NCBI RefSeq assembly: GCF_002410825.1
Contig: NZ_DHOS01000063.1
Coordinates: 11,889-75,888 of the forward strand
Direction of reading: 5' to 3'
Source: Proteiniphilum sp. UBA5384
GTDB taxonomy: Bacteria > Bacteroidota > Bacteroidia > Bacteroidales > Dysgonomonadaceae
Length of the DNA: 64,000 nt
Shown: piece by piece, positions 33,244 through 42,682 of the stretch
How positions within the stretch are numbered: the first letter of the stretch is position 1
How the letters are laid out: each line of letters opens with the position of its first letter
Notes under the pieces: model-generated
What the model was told of the DNA's origin: nothing
The model's database searches: none
What the model saw: the letters and a program-made list of their open reading frames with translations, nothing else
Position numbers and translations under genes: made by a program

Positions 33244-33671
33244 CGCAGTGAGTTGTCTTTTGGTAAATCACTGAATACGATATGCATATGTTTTAGTTCG
33301 GTAGCCAAAAACAGCGTTTGAGTCGGTTTCAGGGAGATACAGCGTTTTAAGGCCATATCTTTGTATCATCAAACAAGAGATTGGATATCGCTTCTAAGGA
33401 AGTGATCAAGATAAAGAGATTGCCTCGATCCTTGGCTTTAAATACTCCAACCATGCGCAGAATTGCCGGTAATAGGATTGCATCGCACGCTTGATGGGAT
33501 AAAGGTGAAAGTTAGATAGGGGCAATCTCCTCAAACAGGATGAAGTTTCTTCTTCTTCAGGACTCAACGGACAACGGGAAATAATATCCCAAGTCCGTTG
33601 AGTTTCAATGTGGTTTATATACACCGGTCACTTTTATCGATAAGTGTACTTATTTAGATTATACAACTTTT
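33244..33671. other. 428-base intergenic region with a direct repeat and an RNA-like segment
   Basis: No credible protein gene. It holds two copies of ACAGCGTTT (33311-33319 and 33339-33347, period 28 bp), a -7 box TATCTTTG at 33356-33363, a possible RNA (33370-33610), and an inverted repeat ATAAGT-GT-ACTTAT shortly before the histidine kinase. An 72-codon minus-strand frame (33406-33624) has no recognisable features. Confidence 0.5.
33370..33610 (+). ncRNA. Candidate small RNA with terminal hairpin
   Basis: A -7 box (33356-33363) is followed by a segment with paired elements: a CUUC/GAAG hairpin near 33391-33402, a long-range 9-bp helix GAGATTGCC (33416-33424) with GGCAATCTC (33521-33529), and a strong closing hairpin with a perfect 11-bp stem (33562-33572 with 33593-33603). 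The tract after the last stem is only weakly T-rich, so termination is uncertain. It could instead be a leader of the histidine kinase gene at 33672. Confidence 0.35.
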
Positions 33672-34781
33672 ATGCGTCAAATAGCTCGAAAAAAAAACCA
33701 TTCCGTCATCCAATTAAATAATAAAACGGCATTTTTATCTGCCCTGTCGTTGAACATATTTTTTGTTTGTGTGCAGCTGATTGTCTTGCTGTATAGTTTC
33801 TATATGGGAGAGAACATCGGGGAAAGGATTTCCAGAAGGCTATCCGGGTCAGGCATTTACCTGCAGCATGCGAGTTTGTTTGTAATCAATATATTGCTGT
33901 TGTATGTCTTCTTTCGGATTGAATTCTGGATTATTAAACGTTACCACAATAATAGAAAGAGAGCCTGGTTCTCGGTTCTCGCTTTGTTTCTGTTTGTAGG
34001 TGTTGTAAGCACTGCCATTTCACAATTGTTAGGTATTTGGTTTAAGGGTGAGTTGACATCATATCAGTATTCTATTGTTCAGTTTATCAAGGATATGATG
34101 CTTTTCATTACTTCCATTTTTGTCACTTCCCTGATCTACCTGACCATTAAAAACCAGAAGGGAATGGAAGAGAACAAAAATTTGGCCATTGAGAATTTCA
34201 GGAACCGGTATAACGCGCTGAAAAATCAAACCGATCCCCATTTCCTGTTTAACTCGCTCAATTCGCTCAGCGGACTGATCGGTTATGACGATGAACGCGC
34301 GCATGAATACGTGATGCAGCTCTCATCCGTATTTAGATATACAATACAGGAACATTCGGTAGTGACGCTTTCAGAAGAACTGGAGTTTGCCGAATCATAT
34401 ATCTATTTGATGAAGATCCGGTACGGGGATTCCCTTTCTGTCGATATCCGGATACCGGACGACCATCCGGAGTACTATATCCTGCCTTTCGCCATACAGA
34501 CATTGGTAGAAAATGCAGTGAAACATAATATTGCCAGTCGGCAGAAACCATTGAAACTGACCATCCGGATGACGGAGGCGGAATCGGTCATTGTGGAAAA
34601 TAATCTTCAGAGAAGGCAGGATATAAGGCCGGGAAACGGTCTGGGATTGTCGAATCTGAATGAACGGTACTGGTTGATGTTCAGGGAAAATATCAAAATA
34701 CAGGCCGATGATGCTGTTTTCAGGGTCGAGATCCCATTGATAAAAAATCTGGATAAATATAACGATAAGTTTGTCAATTAA
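33672..34781 (+). CDS. LytS/YehU-type sensor histidine kinase
   Basis: The 369-residue protein has four predicted membrane helices in its first half (about 22-45, 70-90, 100-125, 140-160) and the PF06580-type His_kinase domain after a short coiled-coil. The phosphorylated His190 sits in NQTDPHFLFNSLNSL. The ATPase part shows LPFAIQTLVENAVKHNI (N-box) and GNGLGLSNLNERY (G-box). It phosphorylates the LytTR regulator encoded 42 bp downstream. No periplasmic sensor domain is evident, so the signal is probably membrane-borne, such as lipid packing or a membrane-active drug. Confidence 0.92.
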   Translation: MRQIARKKNHSVIQLNNKTAFLSALSLNIFFVCVQLIVLLYSFYMGENIGERISRRLSGSGIYLQHASLFVINILLLYVFFRIEFWIIKRYHNNRKRAWFSVLALFLFVGVVSTAISQLLGIWFKGELTSYQYSIVQFIKDMMLFITSIFVTSLIYLTIKNQKGMEENKNLAIENFRNRYNALKNQTDPHFLFNSLNSLSGLIGYDDERAHEYVMQLSSVFRYTIQEHSVVTLSEELEFAESYIYLMKIRYGDSLSVDIRIPDDHPEYYILPFAIQTLVENAVKHNIASRQKPLKLTIRMTEAESVIVENNLQRRQDIRPGNGLGLSNLNERYWLMFRENIKIQADDAVFRVEIPLIKNLDKYNDKFVN

Positions 34782-34823
34782 AACAATCAAAAGTCTCTAT
34801 CTTTACTTTTTATTCTCAAAAAA

Positions 34824-35591
34824 ATGAACGCTGTCATTGTAGAAGACGAATTTGCTGCCGCACAGAATCTTGAAAGGCTTTTAACGTCGATAGACGAAAA
34901 TATGAATATCCTCACCGTATTGCAGAATGTGGACGAGAGTATAGAGTGGTTTTTAACCAATCCGCTCCCCGACATAGTCTTTATGGATATCCATTTGGCG
35001 GATGGAGACTCTTTTTCTATTTTTAAAAGTATCGAGATTCATTGCCCTATTATTTTTACGACAGCTTACGATCAATATGCACTGAAAGCATTTGAAGTGA
35101 ACAGTATAGACTATTTGCTCAAACCAATCAGTAAAAAGAGTTTGGAAAAAGCATTGACCAAACTGAAGAACTTTGTGCCCAATTCCAATAATTCCGAAGT
35201 TATCACGCAGATAATGCAGAGTATCAACCAGTTCAGCAAACATCGCCAGAGGAATTTTCTTATCCCTTTCAAGGATAAATTGATACCCATTTCATCCGAC
35301 GATATTGCCTTTATTTACTCCCAAAATAAAAAGGCCGAGATCGTCTGCTTCAATAAGCGTGACTATATGATGGATACCTCGCTCGATGATTTTTTGAAAC
35401 AACTCGATCCTGACCTTTTTTTCAGGGCAAACCGGCAGTTTATTATCTCTCATAAAGCCGTAACCGACATGTCGATATGGTTCGACGGGAAACTGGCTGT
35501 CAATCTTTCTGTTTCTACCCCGGAGAGGATCATTGTGAGCCGTGCCCGTGCCGGTGAATTTAAAGAATGGTACATGAGGACAGATGATTGA
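34824..35591 (+). CDS. LytTR-family response regulator
   Basis: The 255-residue protein has a receiver domain (1-120) with acidic pocket VEDE, phospho-acceptor Asp55 in VFMDIHL, Thr in IIFTTAYDQYA and Lys in YLLKPISK. The LytTR DNA-binding domain is C-terminal (about 145-250: FLIPFKDKLIPISSDDIAFIYSQNK, then FFRANRQFIISHKAV). It forms a pair with the kinase upstream. The TATCTTTAC element around 34799 may be a separate promoter. Position between the two efflux operons suggests control of operon 2. The stop lies inside an 11-bp tandem repeat. Confidence 0.92.
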   Translation: MNAVIVEDEFAAAQNLERLLTSIDENMNILTVLQNVDESIEWFLTNPLPDIVFMDIHLADGDSFSIFKSIEIHCPIIFTTAYDQYALKAFEVNSIDYLLKPISKKSLEKALTKLKNFVPNSNNSEVITQIMQSINQFSKHRQRNFLIPFKDKLIPISSDDIAFIYSQNKKAEIVCFNKRDYMMDTSLDDFLKQLDPDLFFRANRQFIISHKAVTDMSIWFDGKLAVNLSVSTPERIIVSRARAGEFKEWYMRTDD

Positions 35592-35902
35592 TATATGATT
35601 GATATATGATTCTCCCTGCCGGAGGCATGCTTTTATTTCCAATCTGTTAACCTTCTTGTAAAAATACCGGCACTTTAGCTATAATTGCCCTAAGTTGAGT
35701 ATTGCTATTTTATATTTCAGCTCTTAAAAATGCCGTTTAGGAATCCTGACCACAACAATCTGCTCATTTGTGGTATTACTTTGTATCGTCAAAAAAGAAA
35801 TTTTTTCGGTTTCCAGAGTTTCAAAAATCGATAAACCGTGTTAAGTAAAAAACAGCTTAAGAAGATTTTTTTGAAACGATATTCAGTTCACTAAAGAATA
35901 CA
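35592..35902. other. Regulatory region upstream of the second TetR gene
   Basis: This 311-base stretch has no gene. An 11-bp tandem repeat (ATGATTGATAT, about 2.5 copies) starts at the regulator's stop codon. A -7-like element TTACTTTG lies near 35776. An imperfect inverted repeat GTTTCAAAAATC (35818-35829) with GATTTTTTTGAAAC (35864-35877) is a candidate TetR operator. Confidence 0.45.
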
Positions 35903-36499
35903 ATGATAAAAGAAAGAATCATTCAACAGGCTACATCTCTTTTTATCCGTGATGGTATTAAAAATGTATCGATGGATTATCTGGCCTCTTCATTAGGTAT
36001 TTCGAAACGGACTATCTACATGAATTTTAAAGATAAAGAGGATATTCTAAAGCAGTGTATCCTCATTTCTCAGGAAAAAATAAAACATAACATTCATATA
36101 CTCATCGATCAATCAGAGAATATCATAGATGGATGCCTTCAAATAATTGAAGAGTATAAAAATATTCAGCTGCCCACGGCAAGATTTTGGGACGATATCT
36201 ATAAATATTACCCTCTGATTTACCAGTCCTTTCTGGATGAAATAGGAAAAAACAATACCTGTTTGAAAGAATTGCTGGAAAAGGGAATACAAGACAATTA
36301 TTTTCGTGAAAATTTGAATATCGATGAAACATTAAATTATTATGTAATAATAAGCAATATTTATTCATTGAGAATTTCTTTCTCCCGCACAGATTTAATT
36401 TCCAATATAATGGTGAATATGCTTCGCGGAATTTCTACCTATAAGGGCATTGAAATCATTGACAAATATATTGATAACATAGCCCATTCAAATAATTAA
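35903..36499 (+). CDS. TetR/AcrR family transcriptional regulator (efflux operon 2)
   Basis: The 198-residue protein repeats the pattern of the TetR at 24106: an HTH domain with ERIIQQATSLFIRDGIKNVSM, then DYLASSLGISKRTIYMNFKDKEDIL. The ligand-binding half has diverged strongly, so the inducer is probably different. Its recognition helix (SKRTIYMNFKDKE) is nearly the same, which would allow cross-regulation of the two operons. It precedes the TolC gene by only 7 bp, tighter than in operon 1. The gene is more AT-rich than those around it. Confidence 0.9.
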   Translation: MIKERIIQQATSLFIRDGIKNVSMDYLASSLGISKRTIYMNFKDKEDILKQCILISQEKIKHNIHILIDQSENIIDGCLQIIEEYKNIQLPTARFWDDIYKYYPLIYQSFLDEIGKNNTCLKELLEKGIQDNYFRENLNIDETLNYYVIISNIYSLRISFSRTDLISNIMVNMLRGISTYKGIEIIDKYIDNIAHSNN

Positions 36500-36506
36500 T
36501 AATTTT

Positions 36507-37949
36507 ATGAGAGTTACAAAAATTGGTATCGCCTTGATGGCGGTGTGTGGATTGTTCAGGTTATCCGCCGCAAATGCGCAGGAAACGGACTCCGGGATAT
36601 TGCATCTGGACCTGGAGACGGCTGTTCAAGTTGCTTTGAACGAAAATCCCCTGGTCAAAGTGGCCGATATGGAGATCGAGAAAAAAAACTATGCAAAAAA
36701 AAGTGCCTATGGCGCCCTGTTACCCCAGGTTGACCTGATGGGACAGTTCCAACGTATGCTGAAACGCCAGACGATGTATCTGGATACGGATATGGGTAGT
36801 CTTTTTGGTGGCGGTTCCGGTGGTGCGGGAAATCTTACCCCGGAAGAGCAGGAGATCGCGGCTGTATTGGGAAAGTTGATGGCACCCGATCCCGATGCAG
36901 CGGATGAGGGTATTCAGGTGGGACGAAAAAACATGTGGACAGGAGGAGTCAACGTCAGTTTACCTCTCGTAGTTCCGTCATTATGGAAAAACGTCCAGAT
37001 GAGCAAGGTTGACCTGGAAATGGCCGTGGAGCAATCGCGTGCGTCAAAAATCGATTTGACATACCAGGTAAAGAAGGCTTTTTACAGTACATTATTGGCC
37101 AAAGACAGTTATGACTTGTTCAGGGAAACTTATACGAACGACTCGTTGAACCTGGCAAATATTAAAAATAAATTTGATCAGGGGATTGTGGCAGAATATG
37201 ATGTCATTACCGCCGACGTGCGTCTCAAAAGTATTATTCCCAATATCCTGCAGGCCGAAAGTATGTTGAAGATTTCGGAACTGCAATTGAAAATGCTGAT
37301 GGGTATCGATGCGGAAGTGCCTGTAGAGATTGTAGGGTCGCTTTCTGAATATGAAGACTCAATGTTTGAAGCCATCGTTCCGGATGATAATAATCTTCCG
37401 GGGAATAGTGATTTGAGACAATTAGACTTGCAAGCCATGCAGGCGAAAAACGCGCATGAGATGAATAAACTGCAACGTTTGCCTACGCTCACCTCGTCTT
37501 TCAATTATTCCTACATGAGCCAGAATAACAATTTCAAGTTCGGCGACTATCGTTGGGATCCCTATTCGGTGGTGGGCGTCACCCTCGCTATCCCCATCTT
37601 TAGCGGAGGACAACGGCATCACAATATCAAACAATCCCAGATCCAGTTATACCAGTTACGGGAACAACGCCGTAACCTGAAACGCAGTCTGGACCTGTCT
37701 GTGAAGAACAGCGTGGAGCTGATCAATAAAAGTATTGAACAGGTGGTGGCCGCAGAATCATCGGTGGAACAGGCGAATAAAGGGTACGAGATCACCAGGA
37801 AGAGATACGACACGGGAATGGGTACCATTGTGGACCTGAATGCGGCCGCATTGGCAGTGACCAATGCAGAACTGCAATATCGGAATGCTATTTATGATTA
37901 TCTGGCATCCCGGGCCGATTTGGAAAAAACCCTCGGTTATGATTTGTAA
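36507..37949 (+). CDS. TolC-family outer-membrane efflux protein (operon 2)
   Basis: The 480-residue protein has a signal peptide (about 1-24, ending ANAQ) and two OEP repeats. It is collinear with the protein at 24850 over the whole length: LNENPLVKVADMEIEKKNYAKKSAYGALLPQ, NKFDQGIVAEYDVITADVRLK and RYDTGMGTIVDLNAAALAVTNAELQYRNA. A Gly-rich loop (LFGGGSGGAGN) follows the first repeat, again in the same place. It forms the outer-membrane exit of the second RND system. The pair arose by duplication. Confidence 0.92.
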   Translation: MRVTKIGIALMAVCGLFRLSAANAQETDSGILHLDLETAVQVALNENPLVKVADMEIEKKNYAKKSAYGALLPQVDLMGQFQRMLKRQTMYLDTDMGSLFGGGSGGAGNLTPEEQEIAAVLGKLMAPDPDAADEGIQVGRKNMWTGGVNVSLPLVVPSLWKNVQMSKVDLEMAVEQSRASKIDLTYQVKKAFYSTLLAKDSYDLFRETYTNDSLNLANIKNKFDQGIVAEYDVITADVRLKSIIPNILQAESMLKISELQLKMLMGIDAEVPVEIVGSLSEYEDSMFEAIVPDDNNLPGNSDLRQLDLQAMQAKNAHEMNKLQRLPTLTSSFNYSYMSQNNNFKFGDYRWDPYSVVGVTLAIPIFSGGQRHHNIKQSQIQLYQLREQRRNLKRSLDLSVKNSVELINKSIEQVVAAESSVEQANKGYEITRKRYDTGMGTIVDLNAAALAVTNAELQYRNAIYDYLASRADLEKTLGYDL

Positions 37950-38110
37950 ATTGATCCGGTTATAAAGGCTACAATATAAATGCCTATTGAATCCCTTTTT
38001 TCAGATTTTATTATCCTTACAAGATATTGTGAGAAAATCGTTTTAAGAAGATTTATAGAAGCAGACTTAAATATAAAATAAAGAAATTGAGACTAAATAA
38101 ATAAAATCAA

Positions 38111-39121
38111 ATGGAACTAAGAAACTTTCTCAAATTTATACCGCTGGCAGCCCTATTGGCGCTCCCTTCATGTGGTGCAAAAGGTGAACAAGAGACGGAG
38201 AGTGTGAAAAAAAACGTGACCGTGGAAGAGGTCAGATTAGTGCCTGTGGACCAATTGTCTTCTTTCACGGCTACTGTGGAGGCGAAGACCGTCAATAATA
38301 TCGCACCGGCAATGGGTGGGCGTATCAGAACCATTCATGTGGATGTGGGCAGCCGTGTGTCGAAAGGGCAGACGGTGGTGACAATGGATGCCGCCAATTA
38401 CTCCCAGCAGGAGACACAACTGGCAACATTGAAGCGTGACTATGAGCGATACAGGGAATTGTATGAAGTGGGAGGTGTCTCCAAACAGCAGTTGGATCAA
38501 CTGAAAACACAGCTCGATGTGGCCCAGACCGCCCTCAATAACATCGGTGAGAATACCGGCCTGGTAAGCCCCATAAGCGGGGTGGTGACTGCCCGAAACT
38601 ATGATCCGGGTGATGTGGCCGGCGGGGCACCTATATTGACCATTGAAAATATCAATCCCGTCAAGGTGATTATCAACGTGTCTGAATCATATTACAGTAG
38701 GGTTTCCTTGGGCATGCCCGCTGAGATAGCGGTGGATGCTTTACAGGGAGAAATGTTCGAAGGGAAAATCTCTTTGATCTACCCCACGATAAACTCTGTG
38801 TCACGTACTTTTCCGGTGGAAATTGAAGTGAACAACAGCGACCAACGTCTTCGCCCGGGAATGTTCTCACGGGTGACGCTTAATTTTGGCACCAATGAAC
38901 ACCCCGTCGTGCCTGACAGGGCTGTGTTGAAGCAGAGCGGATCGAACGACAGGTATGTATTCCTCGAAAAGGATGGAAAGGCATCGTACACAAAAGTGGA
39001 GCTGGGAACCAGGCTTGGGGATAAGTATGAGATCGTGTCGGGGTTACAAGTAGGCGACCGAGTAATCGTGCAGGGAAATACCGGTCTGATTGACGGCGTT
39101 GAAGTGCAAGTGGGAAAATGA
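38111..39121 (+). CDS. RND efflux membrane-fusion lipoprotein (operon 2)
   Basis: The 336-residue adaptor has a lipoprotein signal (LLALPSC, Cys21), a split lipoyl domain (MGGRIRTIHVDVGSRVSKGQ and GVVTARNYDPGDV), the hairpin YERYRELYEVGGVSKQQLDQLK and a beta-barrel with LRPGMFSRVTLNFG. It is closely similar to the adaptor at 26374 throughout. 160 bp of spacer separates it from the TolC gene; no promoter box was clear there. It couples the pump encoded 85 bp downstream to the outer-membrane channel. Confidence 0.92.
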   Translation: MELRNFLKFIPLAALLALPSCGAKGEQETESVKKNVTVEEVRLVPVDQLSSFTATVEAKTVNNIAPAMGGRIRTIHVDVGSRVSKGQTVVTMDAANYSQQETQLATLKRDYERYRELYEVGGVSKQQLDQLKTQLDVAQTALNNIGENTGLVSPISGVVTARNYDPGDVAGGAPILTIENINPVKVIINVSESYYSRVSLGMPAEIAVDALQGEMFEGKISLIYPTINSVSRTFPVEIEVNNSDQRLRPGMFSRVTLNFGTNEHPVVPDRAVLKQSGSNDRYVFLEKDGKASYTKVELGTRLGDKYEIVSGLQVGDRVIVQGNTGLIDGVEVQVGK

Positions 39122-39206
39122 AATATGACTGGGGAGACGAGGAGAAAGGGAGACTGAAAGATGTAGTTATCCTTAATCCAACCCCCAATTTATAATTGAG
39201 AATTAT

Positions 39207-42200
39207 ATGAAATTATATGAATCAGCAGTCAAGAATCCTGTCGGGACTTCTTTGATCTTTATTGGAATAGTGCTTATCGGGATAATGTTTTACCGGCAGC
39301 TTCCGGTAGACTTGTTGCCCGATATAGAAGTGAATATGGTGTCGGTGATGACTTCTTATCCCGGTGCAGGTGCCGAAGACGTGGAGACAAACGTTACCCG
39401 GCCTTTGGAGGATGTCTTGAACTCTACCGAAAATATCAAAGAAATTACCTCCACTTCAAAGGATGGGATATCGGTGATTATGCTCGAGTTCAATTGGGGA
39501 TCGGACATGAATATCATCATGAATGATATCCGAGACAAGTTGGACCTGGTGACCAGCAATCTGCCTGACGGTGTTTCAGATCCAATGCTCTTGAAATTCA
39601 GTACCGATATGGTTCCCGTGATTATACTTTCTGCCACAGCGGACGAAAGTGCCAACGCATTGTATAAAATTCTCGACGACCAGCTCGCAGCTCCTCTCAA
39701 CAGGATATCGGGTGTGGGTACGGTCTCCATCTCCGGGGCACCACAGCGTGAAGTGCAGGTAAATGTGTTCCCCGAAAAACTGGAGGCTTACAATATATCC
39801 CTGGAGCAAATCGCCCAGAAAATTGCGGCGGAAAACGTGAATATTCCTGCCGGTAATCTTGATGTGGGTTCACAAACCTATATGTTACGCCTTCAGGGAG
39901 AGTTTTCCGAGAGTAGGGAATTGGAAGGTATAGTGATTGGTGTCAGTGAAGGACAATCTGTTTATCTGAGGGATGTAGGAGTAGTGCGTGATACCGTGCA
40001 GACAAACGTAATGGAAAGTTACACCAACGGCCGGCGCAGTGCTTCCATCATGATCCAGAAGCAGACAGGTGCCAATACGATGGAGATTGCCAATGCGGTG
40101 AAAGCGCAGCTGCCCGAGTTGCAGAAAAATCTCCCTCCCGATATCCAGATAGTAACGGTGATCGATACCTCGGACAATATCAGAACTTCCATCGATAGCT
40201 TGCTGGAAACGATTTTGCTCGCCCTCCTTATTGTGGGAGTCATTGTGTTGTTCTTCCTGGGACGATGGCGGGCAACCATCATTATCATGGTGGCTGTGCC
40301 GATTTCCCTGGTAGGTTCGTTTATCTACCTCTATATTACGGGAAATACAATCAATATTATATCACTGTCCGCGCTTTCGATATGTATCGGTATGGTGGTG
40401 GACGATGCCATCGTGGTATTGGAAAATATTACTACCCACATCGAGCGGGGGAGCCGTCCGCGCCAGGCGGCGATTTACGGTACCGAAGAGGTGTCGCTTT
40501 CGGTGATTGCATCTACGTTGACCATTGTAGCGGCTTTCCTTCCGATGACATTGGTGGGTGGCCTGGCAGGAGTGATGTTTAAACAGCTGGGATGGATGGT
40601 GACTATCATCATCACTCTCTCCATGATTATTGCTTTGTCTCTTACTCCAATGATGAGTGCCAAAATGATGAAATCTGCGAAGGAGGCGAAAGATAGTAAA
40701 TTCGACAGGTGGTACAATAAGCGTATTATTCCGATACTCGACAAGATAGATATCGCTTACGGCAGGCTGGTGAATGCCGTGGTAAGAAGACGCGGATTGA
40801 CATTGACAGTAATCATTGGGGTATTCATCGTAGGAGCTGTCATCTCGGCGATCACCCTGAAAACTGAGTTTATGCCGAGTTCAGACAATAACACTATTTC
40901 AGTGACCGTGGAATTACCTACCGGTACAAGGATGGAGATCACTCGTGAAGTAGGATTGCAGATCAACCAGTTGATTGCAGAGAAATATCCCGAGATAGAG
41001 ATCAATTCGTTTACTGTAGGACAGGCAGACGAAGACAATATGTTTGCTTCCATGCAAGAAAACGGACCGCAGATAATGAGTTTCAATGTCCGTACGAAAG
41101 AAGCCAAGTACAGGAATAGGTCTATTTTTGAAATTTCCGATGAATTGCGCAAAGACTTTGCCAATATCCCGGCTATCAGCAATTATGTGGTGACACCCGG
41201 AGGAACTACCGGAGCAATGGGGGGAGGAAGTACGATTGATGTGAATATCTACGGTCATGATTTGAACGAAACCGATGCACTCGCAGCAGAGGTGGAAGCG
41301 AAATTGCGGGATATAAAGGGCTTGCGGGACCTCAATATTTCTCGTAAGGATTACCGGATGGAATACCAGATAGAGTTCGATCGGGAAAAACTCTCCCTTA
41401 ACGGCCTGACCATGTCAACTGCTGCCAATGCGATCCGCAACCGGATAAACGGATTGACCATGACGCATTTCCGTGAAGAAGGCGAAGAGTATGACATTCG
41501 TGTACGTTATGACGAGCAGTCGCGCCAATCGATAGATGATATTGAAAATATCATGATATATAACCCGATGGGTGTGGGTGTGCGTGTGCGGGATTTGGGA
41601 AGGGTGATAGAAGATTCGTCGCTGCCCGAGATCGAACGCAAAGATCGCCAGCGAATAGTGACCATCACCGGTTCTATCTATAAACGGGCGTTGAGTGACG
41701 TGGCCGCTGATGTAGGCAATACCATCAGATCTTTGGACGTTCCAATGGGTATACAGGTAGAAATGGGGGGATCCATTGAAGACCAAGCAGAGGCTTTTGG
41801 AGACTTGTCCATGTTGATTGTGATCGTTATCCTTTTGGTGTATATTGTAATGGCATCCCAATTTGAATCGCTCACATACCCGTTCATTATCCTTCTTTCC
41901 ATTCCGTTTGCGTTTATAGGCTCATTGCTGCTCTTGGCAATTACAGGGCAACCGCTCGGGATTATGGGGCTTATAGGACTTGTGATGCTTGTAGGAATGG
42001 TGGTGAAGAACGGCATTGTGCTGGTGGACTATGTCAACCTGAACCGGGAGCGGGGAATGTCGATTATCACCGCAGTGGTAGATGGTGGAAAATCGAGGTT
42101 GCGCCCGGTATTGATGACGACTCTTACTACCATACTTGGTATGATACCGTTGGCTATTGGCACAGGACAGGGTTCTGAGATGTGGCAAACGCTTGGTATC

Positions 42201-42329
42201 TCTATCATTGGAGGTATGACATTCTCAACCGTTGTGACACTTGTGCTTATTCCTGTTCTCTATGCAATCTTTGGAGGAAATGGAGTGAAACGGCAACGGA
42301 AAAAACACCGGGAAGTAGTGGCCGGTTAA
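39207..42329 (+). CDS. RND (HAE1/AcrB-type) multidrug efflux pump (operon 2)
   Basis: The 1040-residue pump is exactly as long as the one at 27500 and collinear with it. The proton-relay Asp399-Asp400 lie in GMVVDDAIVVLENITTHIERGSR, and the C-terminal half shows GLIGLVMLVGMVVKNGIVLVDYVN. Differences concentrate in the periplasmic porter loops (for example TSTSKDGISVIMLEFNWGSD and the stretch around residues 640-680), which line the drug pocket, so the two pumps probably export different compounds. It is followed by the second PII-like gene after 33 bp. Confidence 0.95.
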   Translation: MKLYESAVKNPVGTSLIFIGIVLIGIMFYRQLPVDLLPDIEVNMVSVMTSYPGAGAEDVETNVTRPLEDVLNSTENIKEITSTSKDGISVIMLEFNWGSDMNIIMNDIRDKLDLVTSNLPDGVSDPMLLKFSTDMVPVIILSATADESANALYKILDDQLAAPLNRISGVGTVSISGAPQREVQVNVFPEKLEAYNISLEQIAQKIAAENVNIPAGNLDVGSQTYMLRLQGEFSESRELEGIVIGVSEGQSVYLRDVGVVRDTVQTNVMESYTNGRRSASIMIQKQTGANTMEIANAVKAQLPELQKNLPPDIQIVTVIDTSDNIRTSIDSLLETILLALLIVGVIVLFFLGRWRATIIIMVAVPISLVGSFIYLYITGNTINIISLSALSICIGMVVDDAIVVLENITTHIERGSRPRQAAIYGTEEVSLSVIASTLTIVAAFLPMTLVGGLAGVMFKQLGWMVTIIITLSMIIALSLTPMMSAKMMKSAKEAKDSKFDRWYNKRIIPILDKIDIAYGRLVNAVVRRRGLTLTVIIGVFIVGAVISAITLKTEFMPSSDNNTISVTVELPTGTRMEITREVGLQINQLIAEKYPEIEINSFTVGQADEDNMFASMQENGPQIMSFNVRTKEAKYRNRSIFEISDELRKDFANIPAISNYVVTPGGTTGAMGGGSTIDVNIYGHDLNETDALAAEVEAKLRDIKGLRDLNISRKDYRMEYQIEFDREKLSLNGLTMSTAANAIRNRINGLTMTHFREEGEEYDIRVRYDEQSRQSIDDIENIMIYNPMGVGVRVRDLGRVIEDSSLPEIERKDRQRIVTITGSIYKRALSDVAADVGNTIRSLDVPMGIQVEMGGSIEDQAEAFGDLSMLIVIVILLVYIVMASQFESLTYPFIILLSIPFAFIGSLLLLAITGQPLGIMGLIGLVMLVGMVVKNGIVLVDYVNLNRERGMSIITAVVDGGKSRLRPVLMTTLTTILGMIPLAIGTGQGSEMWQTLGISIIGGMTFSTVVTLVLIPVLYAIFGGNGVKRQRKKHREVVAG

Positions 42330-42362
42330 AAAGTGCCTAAATGAAAAATTAAAAGTGAAAAT

Positions 42363-42656
42363 ATGAAAGCAGTAATGATAACTTTAGACCAAGCGCATTA
42401 CGTCGAAATTGTGGATAACTTGAGTTCGCTTAATATACGTGGTTTTACAGCATGGAAAGATGTGCGCGGTCGCGGAAATGTTAAAGGTGAGCCACATTAT
42501 GGTACCCACGCATGGCCGTCTTTAAATAATGCTATCCTCACTATAGTAGAGGACGACAGGGTGAAACCTTTGTTAAACTATTTAAGAACACTCGATGAGG
42601 AGTCGCCCAACTTGGGTCTTCGTGCCTTCGTGTGGAATGTTGAGGATATGATGTGA
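42363..42656 (+). CDS. PII-like small protein closing efflux operon 2
   Basis: The 97-residue protein is nearly the same as the one at 30666: MKAVMITLDQAHY, NLSSLNIRGFTAWKDVRGRG, GEPHYGTHAWPS, ILTIVEDDRV, ESPNLGLRAFVWN. Both conserved His residues of the loop and the acidic EDMM end are kept. Differences are limited to surface positions. This protein is better conserved between the two operons than the TetR proteins, which argues for a direct functional link with the pumps. Ligand and partner are unknown. Confidence 0.72.
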   Translation: MKAVMITLDQAHYVEIVDNLSSLNIRGFTAWKDVRGRGNVKGEPHYGTHAWPSLNNAILTIVEDDRVKPLLNYLRTLDEESPNLGLRAFVWNVEDMM

Positions 42657-42682
42657 TTCTGAGTAAACTACATTAAGTCGAG

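Noticed and set aside
33406..33624. 72-codon minus-strand frame as a transposase end or small protein
   Set aside because: Composition is odd (Cys, Tyr, Arg rich), it overlaps strong RNA hairpins, and no family or flanking inverted repeats were found.
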